A DNA stretch of 64,000 nucleotides from Sphingopyxis sp. H050 (GCF_001468265.1 NZ_LNRZ01000003.1:1-64000); one strand, 5' to 3'. Shown: positions 24,998-33,645, counted from the first letter of the stretch. The notes: generated from the letters alone by a model not told the origin. Numbers and translations: made by a program.

Positions 24998-25066
24998 GCA
25001 TAGGGACGTCCTTATTTTCCCGGGGCTGCCGGTGTTCCGACCGGGCCCCAATGGAGTTGCCTGCGC

Positions 25067-25930
25067 ATGTTTCCCGTAATCGGCATCGTCGTCTTGATCC
25101 TGCTGGTGTTCGGGGGATTCGCGCTTACGGGCGGCAACCTCGGCCCCGTCATGCACGCGCTGCCGCACGAAATGCTGATCATCGGCGGCGCCGCGGTCGG
25201 CTCGCTGATCATCGGCAATTCGGGCGCCGACCTGAAGGCGCTCGGCGGCGGCCTGGCAAAAGTGTTCAAGGGCCCGGCCTATAAGAAGCAGGACTATCTC
25301 GACGTCATCCTGCTCGTGTCGACCCTGATGAAGATGATGCGCACCGACGGGCCGGTCGCGGTCGAACCGCATATCGAGGATCCGAAAAGCTCGCCGCTGT
25401 TCCAGCAATATCCGAAGCTGCTCAAGGACGACACGCTGATCCACCTGATCTGCGACACGCTGCGCCTCGTCGTCGTGTCGTCGGGCACGCTCGACCCGCA
25501 CGCGGTCGAGGATGTGATGGACAATGCGCTGAAGAGCCACCGCCATCACGCGATGAAGCCCGCCGACGGCCTGCAGAATCTGGCCGACGCCTTGCCCGCG
25601 CTCGGCATCGTCGCCGCGGTGCTCGGCGTCGTGAAGACGATGGGTTCGATCGACAAGCCGCCGGCGATCCTCGGCGGCATGATCGGCTCGGCGCTGGTCG
25701 GCACCTTTCTCGGCGTGCTTCTGGCCTATGGCCTCGTGGGCCCCTTTGCGACGCGCGCGAAGGCGGTGATCGAAAGCGACGCTGCCATCTATCATACGGT
25801 CAAGCAGCTGATCATCGCGTCGCTCCATGGTCATCCGCAGCCGCTGGTGATCGAGGCCGCGCGCTCGGGCGTCGACCACCACAACCAGCCGAGTTTCGCC
25901 GAAGTCTTCGATGGCATGAGGGGCCGCTAA
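25067..25930 (+). CDS. motA: Flagellar motor stator protein MotA
   Basis: MotA is the pentameric stator subunit that turns proton flow into torque. The 287-residue protein has four membrane helices: [55 protein letters not shown] and MIGSALVGTFLGVLLAYGLV. It has the cytoplasmic loop that contacts FliG, and the family motif GIVAAVLGVVKTM. motB follows after one base. Confidence 0.95.
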   Translation: MFPVIGIVVLILLVFGGFALTGGNLGPVMHALPHEMLIIGGAAVGSLIIGNSGADLKALGGGLAKVFKGPAYKKQDYLDVILLVSTLMKMMRTDGPVAVEPHIEDPKSSPLFQQYPKLLKDDTLIHLICDTLRLVVVSSGTLDPHAVEDVMDNALKSHRHHAMKPADGLQNLADALPALGIVAAVLGVVKTMGSIDKPPAILGGMIGSALVGTFLGVLLAYGLVGPFATRAKAVIESDAAIYHTVKQLIIASLHGHPQPLVIEAARSGVDHHNQPSFAEVFDGMRGR

Positions 25931-25931
25931 G

Positions 25932-26789
25932 GTGGCTGCGCGTCCGAACCTTGTCCGCCCGATCATCATCAAGAAGATCGTCGAGGAAGGCCATGGCGGT
26001 CACCACGGCGGCGCCTGGAAGGTCGCCTATGCCGATTTCGTGACCGCGATGATGGCCTTCTTCCTGCTGATGTGGTTGCTCGGCGCGACGACCGAGAAGC
26101 AGCGCAAGGCGCTCGCCGACTATTTCGCGCCGACGCTGATCAAGACCAAGACCGACGCCGCGGGCGGATCGGGACTGTTCGGCGGCGATTCGATCGTGTC
26201 GGCAGACAAATATCCGAACCGCGCGGGCCAGACGGGCTCGCGGTCGCTGACCATCCCCAAGGATGCCGTCGGCGGGCCGAAAGAAGCGGCGGGGCGCGAA
26301 CGGGAAAAAGAGAAGTTCGCGCAAGTCGCGAAGTCGATGATGGACCGCGTGATGAAGAAGGGCGACCTCAAGCGGCTCGCCCGCAACCTGCGCTTCACCG
26401 TCACGACCGAGGGTATGCGCATCGACGTTGTCGACGATGCCGATTATTCGATGTTCGTCATGGGGACCAGTCAGCTGACCCCTGCGGGCGCGAAGCTGTT
26501 CAGCGAAATCGCCAAGCCGATCGCCGAGACGCCGAACCAGGTGATGATCCGCGGGCATACCGACGCCACGCCCTGGTCGGCCAAGGCAGGCATGAACAAC
26601 TGGCGCCTGTCGGTCGACCGTGCCGAGGTCGTTCGCAACTTCCTGGAGTATCGCGGAGTCGCCGGCGAGCGCTACGCCCGCATCGAAGGGGTGGCCGATC
26701 GCGAGCCCTATAACCCCGCCGACCGATTCGATCCACGCAATCGCCGCATTTCCATCACGCTCGGCTGGCGGGTCGATAACGAAAAATAG
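25932..26789 (+). CDS. motB: Flagellar motor stator protein MotB
   Basis: MotB anchors the stator to peptidoglycan and carries the proton-binding aspartate. The 285-residue protein has a basic start, one membrane helix with WKVAYADFVTAMMAFFLLMW (the Asp of YADFVTAMMAFF is the conserved proton site) and a C-terminal OmpA-like domain with MIRGHTDATPWSAKAGMNNW and VADREPYNPADRFDPRNRRI. It starts with GTG one base after the motA stop. That Asp suggests a proton-driven motor. Confidence 0.94.
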   Translation: MAARPNLVRPIIIKKIVEEGHGGHHGGAWKVAYADFVTAMMAFFLLMWLLGATTEKQRKALADYFAPTLIKTKTDAAGGSGLFGGDSIVSADKYPNRAGQTGSRSLTIPKDAVGGPKEAAGREREKEKFAQVAKSMMDRVMKKGDLKRLARNLRFTVTTEGMRIDVVDDADYSMFVMGTSQLTPAGAKLFSEIAKPIAETPNQVMIRGHTDATPWSAKAGMNNWRLSVDRAEVVRNFLEYRGVAGERYARIEGVADREPYNPADRFDPRNRRISITLGWRVDNEK

Positions 26790-26790
26790 T

Positions 26791-26803
26791 GCCAATCTGG
26801 CAG
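26791..26803. promoter_or_regulatory. Palindrome copy 1 upstream of the sigma-54 activator gene
   Basis: TGCCA-ATC-TGGCA directly follows the motB stop. An identical 13-mer lies 52 bases further on, which is five helical turns. Two identical sites on one DNA face ahead of a regulator gene look like a paired operator. Confidence 0.5.
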
Positions 26804-26842
26804 TATTGAAAATCGTTAATGGCGCAATTCCAGCAGCATTGC

Positions 26843-26855
26843 TGCCAATCTGGCA
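26843..26855. promoter_or_regulatory. Palindrome copy 2 upstream of the sigma-54 activator gene
   Basis: This is the second exact copy of TGCCA-ATC-TGGCA. Just upstream CAGCA-T-TGCTG forms another short palindrome. The activator's start codon is about 110 bases downstream. Confidence 0.5.
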
Positions 26856-26966
26856 ATAACGCTTTGTTTTCAGTGACTTGTGTAAGTTTGGATAAGCTTT
26901 CGTTTACCATTTTCCTCAATCTCTGTGCCCATCGAAAGCGCCATGGGGGGCGTGGTGGAGACGACA

Positions 26967-28025
26967 ATGACCGAGGTGGGGCAGAACAAGACGGACGCGT
27001 CGGCGCTGGAGGCGCTGATCATCGGGCACAGCCCGGCGGTGGTCCGCCTGCGCGAAATGATCCGGCGGGTTGCCCGCTCGAACGCTTCGGTCATGCTGTG
27101 CGGTCCCTCGGGATCGGGCAAGGAACTCGTCGCCCGCGCCATCCACGACGAAGGCGTCCGCTCGGCCAAGGCCTTCTCCGCGATCAACTGCGGCGCCATC
27201 CCCGGCGAACTCATCGAATCCGAACTCTTCGGGCATGAAAAGGGCAGTTTCACCGGCGCCCATGCCCGCCGCATCGGCCATTTCGAGGCGAGCGAGGGCG
27301 GCACGCTCTTCCTCGACGAAATCGGCGACATGCGTTTCGACATGCAGGTCAAGCTACTTCGTGTGCTCGAAGACCGGACGATCGTCCGCGTCGGCAGCAG
27401 CGACATGAAGGCGGTCGACGTCCGCGTCATATCGGCCACGCACCAGGATCTGGGCGTGGCGATCGCCGACGGCCGCTTCCGCGAAGACCTGTTTTTCCGT
27501 CTCGGCGTCGTCGTGGTCCAGGTCCCGAGCCTTGCGGATCGCGTCGAGGACATTCCTGCGCTGATCCGCCACTTCCAGCGCAAGATGCCGGCCGACGCCA
27601 AGTGCCGCTTTGACGAGGCCGCCATGGCCCTGCTCATGCGGCACCGCTGGCCCGGCAATGTCCGCGAGCTTCGCAACTTCGTGGAGCGCGCCAGCGTTCT
27701 GCAGGGTGGCGAGACGCTCGGCGCCGACGACGTCCTGATCCTCTTGAACCCCACCGCAGCGCTGGCGCCGCGTCCGGCCGGCCCGGCTACAGGGCCCGCC
27801 AGCGGCGACGATGCGGCGGCGGCGATGCCCTTCGCCAAGGCGCCGGCCCCTGGCCGCCCGATCGACCTCAAGCGCGAGATCGAGACGATCGAGCTCGAAC
27901 AGATACACAATGCCCTCGACCTTGCCGACGGCATCATCTCGGAAGCCGCGCGTCTGCTGACGCTGAAGCGGACGACGCTCATCGAAAAGATGCGCAAATA
28001 TGGAGTTCAGCAGCAGGCCGCCTGA
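26967..28025 (+). CDS. Sigma-54-dependent flagellar activator (FleQ/FlbD-like)
   Basis: The 352-residue protein is an enhancer-binding AAA+ activator. It has Walker A GPSGSGKE (residues 46-53), the sigma-54 contact loop GSFTGA (93-98; usually GAFTGA), Walker B GGTLFLDEIGDM near 111, an arginine-finger region FREDLFFRLGVVVVQVPSLA and a Fis-type C-terminal helix-turn-helix (LEQIHNALDLADGIISEAAR). There is no N-terminal receiver or GAF domain. Four sigma-54 promoters head flagellar operons here, so it is the obvious activator. The ATG at 26967 has GGTGGAG upstream; earlier in-frame starts at 26925 and 26943 exist. Confidence 0.88.
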   Translation: MTEVGQNKTDASALEALIIGHSPAVVRLREMIRRVARSNASVMLCGPSGSGKELVARAIHDEGVRSAKAFSAINCGAIPGELIESELFGHEKGSFTGAHARRIGHFEASEGGTLFLDEIGDMRFDMQVKLLRVLEDRTIVRVGSSDMKAVDVRVISATHQDLGVAIADGRFREDLFFRLGVVVVQVPSLADRVEDIPALIRHFQRKMPADAKCRFDEAAMALLMRHRWPGNVRELRNFVERASVLQGGETLGADDVLILLNPTAALAPRPAGPATGPASGDDAAAAMPFAKAPAPGRPIDLKREIETIELEQIHNALDLADGIISEAARLLTLKRTTLIEKMRKYGVQQQAA

Positions 28026-28164
28026 AAACTACCCCACGAGTTTCGGCGCCGCTGAATCGGCACCGGTCGCATCATTCCCTCTGTCGCCTGTCCCCACTTT
28101 TGGCGGCAGCGGGGAAGCGGCCGGTGCCGAACCCTTTTTGGGGATTCGCACAGAGCGGGAAAAC

Positions 28165-28569
28165 TTACTGGCGGATCTGGCGCCAGGCCGAGCTGACGGT
28201 GACGATCCCGCCGAGCAGTTCGTCGAGCTCGTCGGCGTTGTTGGCCGCAACCGCGTCGTCGAGCTTGCGGCGCATGCTGCGATAGACGCGCGCCAGCGCG
28301 ATGGCGACATCGCCGCCATTTTCATGGTCGAGGCCGACGTCGAGGCTGATCAGGATCGAGCGTGCGCGGTGGGCGGGCTCGGTCGCGGACACGCGCTGCC
28401 CCTGGCGCACCATCGACGCGAGCACGCCCACCGCCGTCTCCAGCTCGTCATAGAGCATGGTGACGAGCTCGATCGGGTCGGACGACATCGCCCGGCTCTC
28501 GTTCTGCAATCGGCGATAATGTCCGGCGGCGCGGACGGTGGTGGCGGTGGCGGGCATGGTCGTCGGCAT
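28165..28569 (-). CDS. fliS: Flagellin chaperone FliS
   Basis: FliS binds the flagellin C-terminus and prevents early polymerisation. The 134-residue protein has the family pattern: YRRLQNESRAMSSDPIELVT, MLYDELETAVGVLASMVRQG and ISLDVGLDHENGGDVAIALA followed by RVYRSMRRKLDDA. Its ATG overlaps the fliD stop in TGATG, so it is coupled to fliD. It converges with the activator gene. No fliT was seen. Confidence 0.88.
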   Translation of the reverse strand: MPTTMPATATTVRAAGHYRRLQNESRAMSSDPIELVTMLYDELETAVGVLASMVRQGQRVSATEPAHRARSILISLDVGLDHENGGDVAIALARVYRSMRRKLDDAVAANNADELDELLGGIVTVSSAWRQIRQ

Positions 28570-29939
28570 CAATCGTTGTTCGAGTTGGTCCACATCTTGA
28601 TCTGTTGCTCAAGATAGGCCTGGGTTGCCTTGAAGGCGTTCAGCTTGACGTCGAGCGCGCTATATTGTTTCTCGAGCCGCGCCTTGTAGGCGGCTTCGCG
28701 CACCTCGACCTTTTCGAGTTCCTTCGACAGCGACGTGCCCTTGTCGGCAAGCGATTTCTCGACGCGGCCGATCGTGCCGTCGGTGGCGATCGCCTTGTCG
28801 CGGATCGCATCGAGCAGGCCCGCGATGCCCGGATCGGTGGTCGCGTTGTGCGTGCCGTCGCGCAGCGGATTGAACAGCCCCTCGACCGCGCCGGCATCGG
28901 CTGCCAGGACCGCATCGAGCTTGACCTTGTCGACGGTCAGCGTGCCGTCCTTGGCGGTCGAAATGCCGATATCGGACAGTCGGCCGATGCTGCCGTGGCT
29001 CGTCGCGACCTTGGTGACGAGGCCCTGCAGCTCGCGCTCGAGTTCGCGCAGCCCCGTCGTGACGCCCGAAAGCTTCGATGCCGCCTGCAGGCTCTTCTTC
29101 ACCTGGTTATAGACGTCGACGAAGTCGCCCACCGTCTGCTTGATCAGGTCGAGCGGGCGGCTGGCGCCGAGGTCGACCGGCTGGCCGGGCGCGGCCTTCT
29201 TTAACGTCAGCGAGACGCCGGGTACGACGTCGTCGATCGTGTTCGACGCGCGGCTGAAGGCGACGCCGTCGAGCGTGAATTCGGCATTGGCGGCGCTCTG
29301 GCCGACCGACAGCCCGCCATCGGTCGCAAAGGCGCTGAGGCCCGGATCGGCGCCGCTGTCGGCGGTCAGCGTGAAGGCGTTGGCGGCGCCCGTCGCGCCC
29401 TTCAGGATGATGCGGCTGCCGCCCTGATCGGCGATGATCGAGGCGGTAACGCCCGCGCCGCTGGCGTTAATCGCGGTGGCGAGCCCTTCGAGGCTGTTGT
29501 TCGTGCTGCCGACGGTGATCGTCTTTTGGACGCCATTGACGGTCAGCGTCATCGTGCCGGTGCCGATCGCCGCGGTCTTGTCGGCGACGACGCCCGAATA
29601 GCTGCTCTGCGCGCGGGCGAGGGTGTTGACGACGATCGTCGCGGCGAATTTGTCGGCCTGCAGGCCCGCGCGGGCGGTGGCGGTGAGGACGCTTTCGTCG
29701 GACACCGTCGGCTTGCTGCGCAGCGAGCCGTCCGAAATCATCTGTTCGAGCGAGTCGGCGAAGCCGACGAGGTCCGATCGCGCCTGCGACACCGCGCTGA
29801 TCCGCGCCGTGTTCGCGGTCACCAGCCCGCTGATCCGCGACACCTTGGGGTCGCGCGAGGCCGACGCCAGGTCGCTGACCAGCTTCGCGATGTCGATTCC
29901 CGACCCGGCGCCGAGCGAAGAAGCGATAGATGTGACCAT
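28569..29939 (-). CDS. fliD: Flagellar filament cap protein FliD
   Basis: FliD (HAP2) forms the cap that inserts flagellin at the tip. The 456-residue protein has the N-terminal SIASSLGAGSGIDIAKLVSD, a central variable region with Ig-like segments, and the C-terminal coiled coil RVEKSLADKGTSLSKELEKV then AYKARLEKQYSALDVKLNAF. The start at 29939 (MVTSIAS) is chosen because the predicted sigma-28 transcript begins near 29954 and GAAGGA lies just before it; an in-frame GTG at 29957 would precede that transcript start. Confidence 0.92.
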   Translation of the reverse strand: MVTSIASSLGAGSGIDIAKLVSDLASASRDPKVSRISGLVTANTARISAVSQARSDLVGFADSLEQMISDGSLRSKPTVSDESVLTATARAGLQADKFAATIVVNTLARAQSSYSGVVADKTAAIGTGTMTLTVNGVQKTITVGSTNNSLEGLATAINASGAGVTASIIADQGGSRIILKGATGAANAFTLTADSGADPGLSAFATDGGLSVGQSAANAEFTLDGVAFSRASNTIDDVVPGVSLTLKKAAPGQPVDLGASRPLDLIKQTVGDFVDVYNQVKKSLQAASKLSGVTTGLRELERELQGLVTKVATSHGSIGRLSDIGISTAKDGTLTVDKVKLDAVLAADAGAVEGLFNPLRDGTHNATTDPGIAGLLDAIRDKAIATDGTIGRVEKSLADKGTSLSKELEKVEVREAAYKARLEKQYSALDVKLNAFKATQAYLEQQIKMWTNSNND

Positions 29940-29959
29940 GGAAAATATCCTTCGCACAT

Positions 29960-29988
29960 CTTAACGGCCCGAATTCGCGGGCCTTAAG
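29960..29988 (-). promoter_or_regulatory. Sigma-28 promoter of fliD, inside a 29-base palindrome
   Basis: On the minus strand TTAA (29987-29984), a 15-base spacer and GCCGTTAA (29968-29961) make the best sigma-28 match in the window. The spacer contains GGCCCG-CGAATT-CGGGCC, and the two promoter boxes extend the symmetry outward to CTTAA and TTAAG. It lies just after flhB, so the hairpin may also end the long fliE-flhB transcript. Confidence 0.8.
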
Positions 29989-30037
29989 CGCGGTTCAGAA
30001 TTAGTTTTCCGTCCGTTTTGGCTCGCCGAAACAGCGC

Positions 30038-31174
30038 CTAAACCTTGCGGCCCTCGGGGTCGAAACGGTGCGATGGCGGAACGTCGACCGACGGCTGGCT
30101 CTGACCTTCGGCGACCATGCGCTCAAGCTGGAATACGAACGCCAGGACGGTCGCGACCGCGACGAACAATTCCTCGGGAATCGTACGGCCGGCGCGCGCG
30201 GTGAAGTAGATGGCGCGCGCGAGCTGCGGATATTCGAGGATCGGCACCTGGGCGCCGCGGGCGAGTTCGCGGATCGACAGCGCAACCTCGCCGCGGCCGC
30301 GCGCAACCACGACCGGCGCGGCGTCCTGACCGGGGCGATAACGAAGCGCGACCGAGAAATGAGTCGGGTTGGTGAGCACGACGGTCGCATCGGACACCGC
30401 CTTGCGCGCCGAGCCGCTGAGGATTTCGCGCGCGCGCTGGCGCTGCGCCTGTTTGAGTTCGGGGGCGCCGTCGGATTGGCGCGCCTCTTCCTTCACTTCC
30501 TGCTTGCTCATCATCAGGCGGCGGTTGCGCTGATACCATTGCGCGGGCACGTCGATCAGCGCGATAATGACGAGCCCGCCCGCCATCGCGAGCATCGCAT
30601 GACCGATCGCCTTGCCCGCGAGTCCGATCGCGCCTTGCAGATCGGCCTGCGCCATCGACATGATCGCAGGCAGGCTGCGGGTGACGAGCCAATAGCCGAT
30701 CGTGCCGAGCAGCAGCACTTTCGCGAGCGATTTGAAAAGTTCGATCAGCCCCTGCGCGCCGAACATGCGCTTGACCCCGGCGAGCGGGCTCATTCGGTTG
30801 CCCTTGAAGGCGATCGCCTTGCCGCGCCAGCCGAGCGAGCCGAGCATCGCCGGAGCCGCGACGCTGGCGAGCAGCGCGAGCCCGAAGAGGGCGGCGAGCG
30901 GGAGCAGGATTTCGACGCCGTTGCGCATCACCGCCTCGGCGGGCGCGAAATGCGCGACATCGTCGGCGTCGAGGGTCAGCCCGCGCTTCAGCAACTCGCC
31001 GGCCGACTGGACAAGCCAGCCGCCCGCCGCGAAGAGCCAGCCGGCGCCCGCGAGCATCATCAGCGCGGTCGCCAGTTCGCGCGACATCAGCACATCGCCT
31101 TCGCGTGCCGAATCGGCCAATTTCTTGGCGGTTGGCTGTTCGGTCTTCTGGTCGCGTTCGGTGGTGCCCGCCAT
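30038..31174 (-). CDS. flhB: Flagellar export switch protein FlhB
   Basis: FlhB changes export specificity from hook to filament substrates by self-cleavage. The 378-residue protein begins MAGTTERDQKTEQPTAKKLA, has four membrane helices, and carries the autocleavage site NPTH at residues 269-272 followed by FSVALRYRPG. It is the last gene of the fliE-flhB run, three bases after fliR. The C-terminal tail extends beyond the cleavage domain. Confidence 0.96.
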   Translation of the reverse strand: MAGTTERDQKTEQPTAKKLADSAREGDVLMSRELATALMMLAGAGWLFAAGGWLVQSAGELLKRGLTLDADDVAHFAPAEAVMRNGVEILLPLAALFGLALLASVAAPAMLGSLGWRGKAIAFKGNRMSPLAGVKRMFGAQGLIELFKSLAKVLLLGTIGYWLVTRSLPAIMSMAQADLQGAIGLAGKAIGHAMLAMAGGLVIIALIDVPAQWYQRNRRLMMSKQEVKEEARQSDGAPELKQAQRQRAREILSGSARKAVSDATVVLTNPTHFSVALRYRPGQDAAPVVVARGRGEVALSIRELARGAQVPILEYPQLARAIYFTARAGRTIPEELFVAVATVLAFVFQLERMVAEGQSQPSVDVPPSHRFDPEGRKV

Positions 31175-31177
31175 GGG

Positions 31178-31960
31178 TCAGCCCCCCGCCGCGACGGTGC
31201 GCGCCATGTCGAGCGCGTCGGACATGAAGCGCGCGAGCGCCTCGGCCATCGCCGGGGTCGCCATGCCGAGCAGCACGACGCCGGCGAGCAGCGTCGCGGG
31301 CAGGCCGACCGCAAACAGGTTCATCGCGGGCGCCGAACGGCCGATCACGCCCATGATCATCTGGACGAGGATCAGCACGAAGCCGACGGGCAGCGCGATG
31401 GTCAGGCCGGCGGCGAACATCAGGCTGCCGAAGCGCAAGATGCCTTCGATCGCGCCGAAGGAGGGAAAGGCGTTGCCCGGCGGCAGCGCGCTATAGCTGT
31501 CGACGATGATCTGGATGAGCGCCAGATGGCCGTTAGCGGCAAGGAAGATCGCGGTCGCGAGCATCGAGAGAAATTGCCCGACGACGCTGCTCGACGTGCC
31601 GCTCATCGGATCGACCATCGACGCGAAGCCGAGGCCCATCGCATTGCTGATCGCCTCGCCGGCAAGCAGCGCCGCGGCGAGCCCCATCTGGAGCACGAAG
31701 CCGATCGCGAGGCCGATCACGACCTCGCCGATGACGAACAGGAAGCCCGGGACCGAGACGATCCCTTCGGGCGGCAGCGTCATTCCCGAGGCCGCGACCG
31801 CGGGTACGCCGACCGCGAGCGCGATCACCAGCCGCAACTGGACGGGCACGTTCGCGGCGCCGAACACCGGCGCGGCGATGAACGCTGCGCCGGGCCGGAT
31901 CATCCCCAGCATCCACAGCTGGAGCATCGCCTCGACATTCGGAATATCGGCGGGGTTCAT
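31178..31960 (-). CDS. fliR: Flagellar export gate protein FliR
   Basis: FliR is a core subunit of the FliPQR export gate. The 260-residue protein is almost all membrane helix: MLQLWMLGMIRPGAAFIAAP, LVIALAVGVPAVAASG and FLFVIGEVVIGLAIGFVLQM, ending in LLAGVVLLGMATPAM. The start at 31960 (MNPADIPNVEA) matches family N-termini; the open frame extends upstream into fliQ, but that part is not FliR-like. fliQ ends 16 bases before it. Confidence 0.93.
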   Translation of the reverse strand: MNPADIPNVEAMLQLWMLGMIRPGAAFIAAPVFGAANVPVQLRLVIALAVGVPAVAASGMTLPPEGIVSVPGFLFVIGEVVIGLAIGFVLQMGLAAALLAGEAISNAMGLGFASMVDPMSGTSSSVVGQFLSMLATAIFLAANGHLALIQIIVDSYSALPPGNAFPSFGAIEGILRFGSLMFAAGLTIALPVGFVLILVQMIMGVIGRSAPAMNLFAVGLPATLLAGVVLLGMATPAMAEALARFMSDALDMARTVAAGG

Positions 31961-31976
31961 CGGCGCCCAGACGGCC

Positions 31977-32246
31977 CTAGCGGACCAGATTCGGGATTTG
32001 CGCGTAGATGTCCTTGGTGAAGTCGGTGAGCAGCACGAGGATGCTGCTGCCGAAGATCGCAAGGCAGACCGCGGTGATGATCAGCTTGGGCACGAAGCTC
32101 AGCGTCTGTTCGTTGATCGAGGTCGCGGCCTGCACCATGCCGAGCAGCACGCCGACGATCAGAATCGGGATCAGGATCGGCGCGGAGGCGAGGGCGAGAA
32201 CCCACAGCGACTGCTGCGCGACCCCGACGAAATAATCAGCTTCCAT
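31977..32246 (-). CDS. fliQ: Flagellar export gate protein FliQ
   Basis: FliQ is a small gate subunit. The 89-residue protein is the standard FliQ length: MEADYFVGVAQQSLWVLALA with two hydrophobic helices (APILIPILIVGVLLGMVQAA and LIITAVCLAIFGSSILVLLT). The conserved TSINEQTLSFVPK loop lies between them. The start at 32246 gives the family N-terminus. It lies between fliP and fliR. Confidence 0.95.
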   Translation of the reverse strand: MEADYFVGVAQQSLWVLALASAPILIPILIVGVLLGMVQAATSINEQTLSFVPKLIITAVCLAIFGSSILVLLTDFTKDIYAQIPNLVR

Positions 32247-32250
32247 CGCG

Positions 32251-33045
32251 CTAGGTCCCAAATGACGAGGCGAGCGAACCCATCGTCAGCGCCCAGCCGT
32301 CGACCAGGACGAAGAGCAACAGCTTGAAGGGCATCGATATGATGTTCGGCGACAGCATCATCATGCCCAGCGACATCAGCGACGATGCGACGATCAAATC
32401 GATGATCAGGAAGGGCAGGAAGATCAGGAAGCCGATCTGGAACGCGGTCTTGAGTTCGCTGGTGACGAAGGCGGGCAGCAGGATCGAGAAGGGCACGTCC
32501 TTGGGGCTGGCATAGCTCGGTGCTTTCGCGATCTTTGCGAACATCATCAGGTCGGACCGGCGCGTCTGCTGCATCATGAAGCCGTGGAGCGCGTCGCCCG
32601 AGCGGGAAACCGCGGTGCCGATGTCGATCTGTTCCTGGCCATAGGGTTCGATCGCGACGCGGTTCACTTCGCTGATCACCGGCTGCATCACGAACAGCGA
32701 GAGAAACAGGCTGAGGCCGACGAGCACCTGGTTCGGCGGCGTCTGCTGGAGCCCGAGCGCGTGGCGCAGGATCGACAGCACGATGATGATGCGCGTGAAG
32801 CTGGTCATCATGAGCAGCAGCGACGGCAGCACCGTCAGCAGGCTCATCAGGACGAGGATCTGGAGCGAGAGGCTCAAGGGGCGGCCGTTGCCGCCGATTT
32901 CCTCGACCGCGCGCGTCAACCCGCTCGCTTCCTGCGCCAGCGCGGGCGTCGCGGCGGCGAACAGCGCAATGCCGCCTGCTAGGGCGGCGCGGCGCAGCCA
33001 GCGATGGCGCAGCGAAAGGCTCTTAGCCGGCGTCTTAGCCGACAT
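32251..33045 (-). CDS. fliP: Flagellar export gate protein FliP
   Basis: FliP is the main pore subunit of the export gate. The 264-residue protein has a cleavable signal peptide (RAALAGGIALFAAATPALAQ), then LVLMSLLTVLPSLLLMMTSF, TRIIIVLSILRHALGLQQTP, PNQVLVGLSLFLSLFVMQPV and FQIGFLIFLPFLIIDLIVAS, all diagnostic. The start at 33045 (MSAKTPAK) has AGGG upstream. It overlaps the end of fliO by 11 bases. Confidence 0.95.
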   Translation of the reverse strand: MSAKTPAKSLSLRHRWLRRAALAGGIALFAAATPALAQEASGLTRAVEEIGGNGRPLSLSLQILVLMSLLTVLPSLLLMMTSFTRIIIVLSILRHALGLQQTPPNQVLVGLSLFLSLFVMQPVISEVNRVAIEPYGQEQIDIGTAVSRSGDALHGFMMQQTRRSDLMMFAKIAKAPSYASPKDVPFSILLPAFVTSELKTAFQIGFLIFLPFLIIDLIVASSLMSLGMMMLSPNIISMPFKLLLFVLVDGWALTMGSLASSFGT

Positions 33046-33316
33046 GGAAATCGCCCTGGCTGTTGTCGGCGAGGCGGGTGACATTGCCGCGCGAGACCGA
33101 CAGCAGGATCTGTTGCCCGGCGAATTCGACGACCGCCAGCTTGGTGCCGGGGCCGAGCGGGAGCACGCCGATCATCTCGACCGGGCGACCTTGCTTGGGC
33201 GCCCCGCCGGTCAGCGGCACGCCCATCTGGACGCGCTTCCACAGCCACAGGCTGCCCCACGCCATGCCGCCGACGAGCGGCAGCAGGATCAGGAGGCGCA
33301 GAATATATTCGAGCAT
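33035..33316 (-). CDS. fliO: Flagellar export accessory protein FliO
   Basis: FliO helps FliP assemble. The 93-residue protein has one N-terminal membrane helix (LRLLILLPLVGGMAWGSLWL) and a small cytoplasmic domain with the family pattern VEMIGVLPLGPGTKLAVVEF and GQQILLSVSRGNVTRLAD. It starts in a one-base overlap with the end of fliN. FliO is poorly conserved; position between fliN and fliP makes the call firm. Confidence 0.88.
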   Translation of the reverse strand: MLEYILRLLILLPLVGGMAWGSLWLWKRVQMGVPLTGGAPKQGRPVEMIGVLPLGPGTKLAVVEFAGQQILLSVSRGNVTRLADNSQGDFHVG

Positions 33317-33645
33317 CAGGCCCTCCGGTCGAAACCGGCGATGCCGCGATCGGGCGCGACGACTTCGGCGATCTGGATGCCGTAGCGGCCGTCGACGCTG
33401 ACGATCTCGCCTTTGGCGATCAGCGTGCCGTTCGCATAGATGTCGAGCAGCTCGTTCGCGGCGCGGTCGAGTTCGACGACGCTGCCTTCCGACAGCGACA
33501 GAAGATCCGCGAGCGTCATCGACGTCGAACCGACCTCGACCGACACGCGCAGCGACACGCCCGCGAGCAGGTCGAAATTGGGCGCGCCCGCGATGCTCTT
33601 GTCGCGCCGGTCGGCCCGGGGCGGTGCTTCGGCCATGTCAGTCAT
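33316..33645 (-). CDS. fliN: Flagellar switch protein FliN
   Basis: FliN is a C-ring subunit needed for switching and export. The 109-residue protein has the SpoA domain: LLAGVSLRVSVEVGSTSMTL, LSEGSVVELDRAANELLDIY and ANGTLIAKGEIVSVDGRYGI. The start at 33645 overlaps the fliM stop by eight bases and has AGGA upstream. Confidence 0.95.
   Translation of the reverse strand: MTDMAEAPPRADRRDKSIAGAPNFDLLAGVSLRVSVEVGSTSMTLADLLSLSEGSVVELDRAANELLDIYANGTLIAKGEIVSVDGRYGIQIAEVVAPDRGIAGFDRRA

Noticed and set aside
28026..28164. A possible bidirectional terminator between the activator gene and fliS
   Set aside because: GAACCC-TTTTT-GGGGATTC is only a weak imperfect hairpin, so I did not list it as a feature.
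30068..32020. A 650-codon plus-strand frame opposite flhB and fliR
   Set aside because: Arg/His/Asp-rich antisense frame; the minus strand encodes conserved export proteins.
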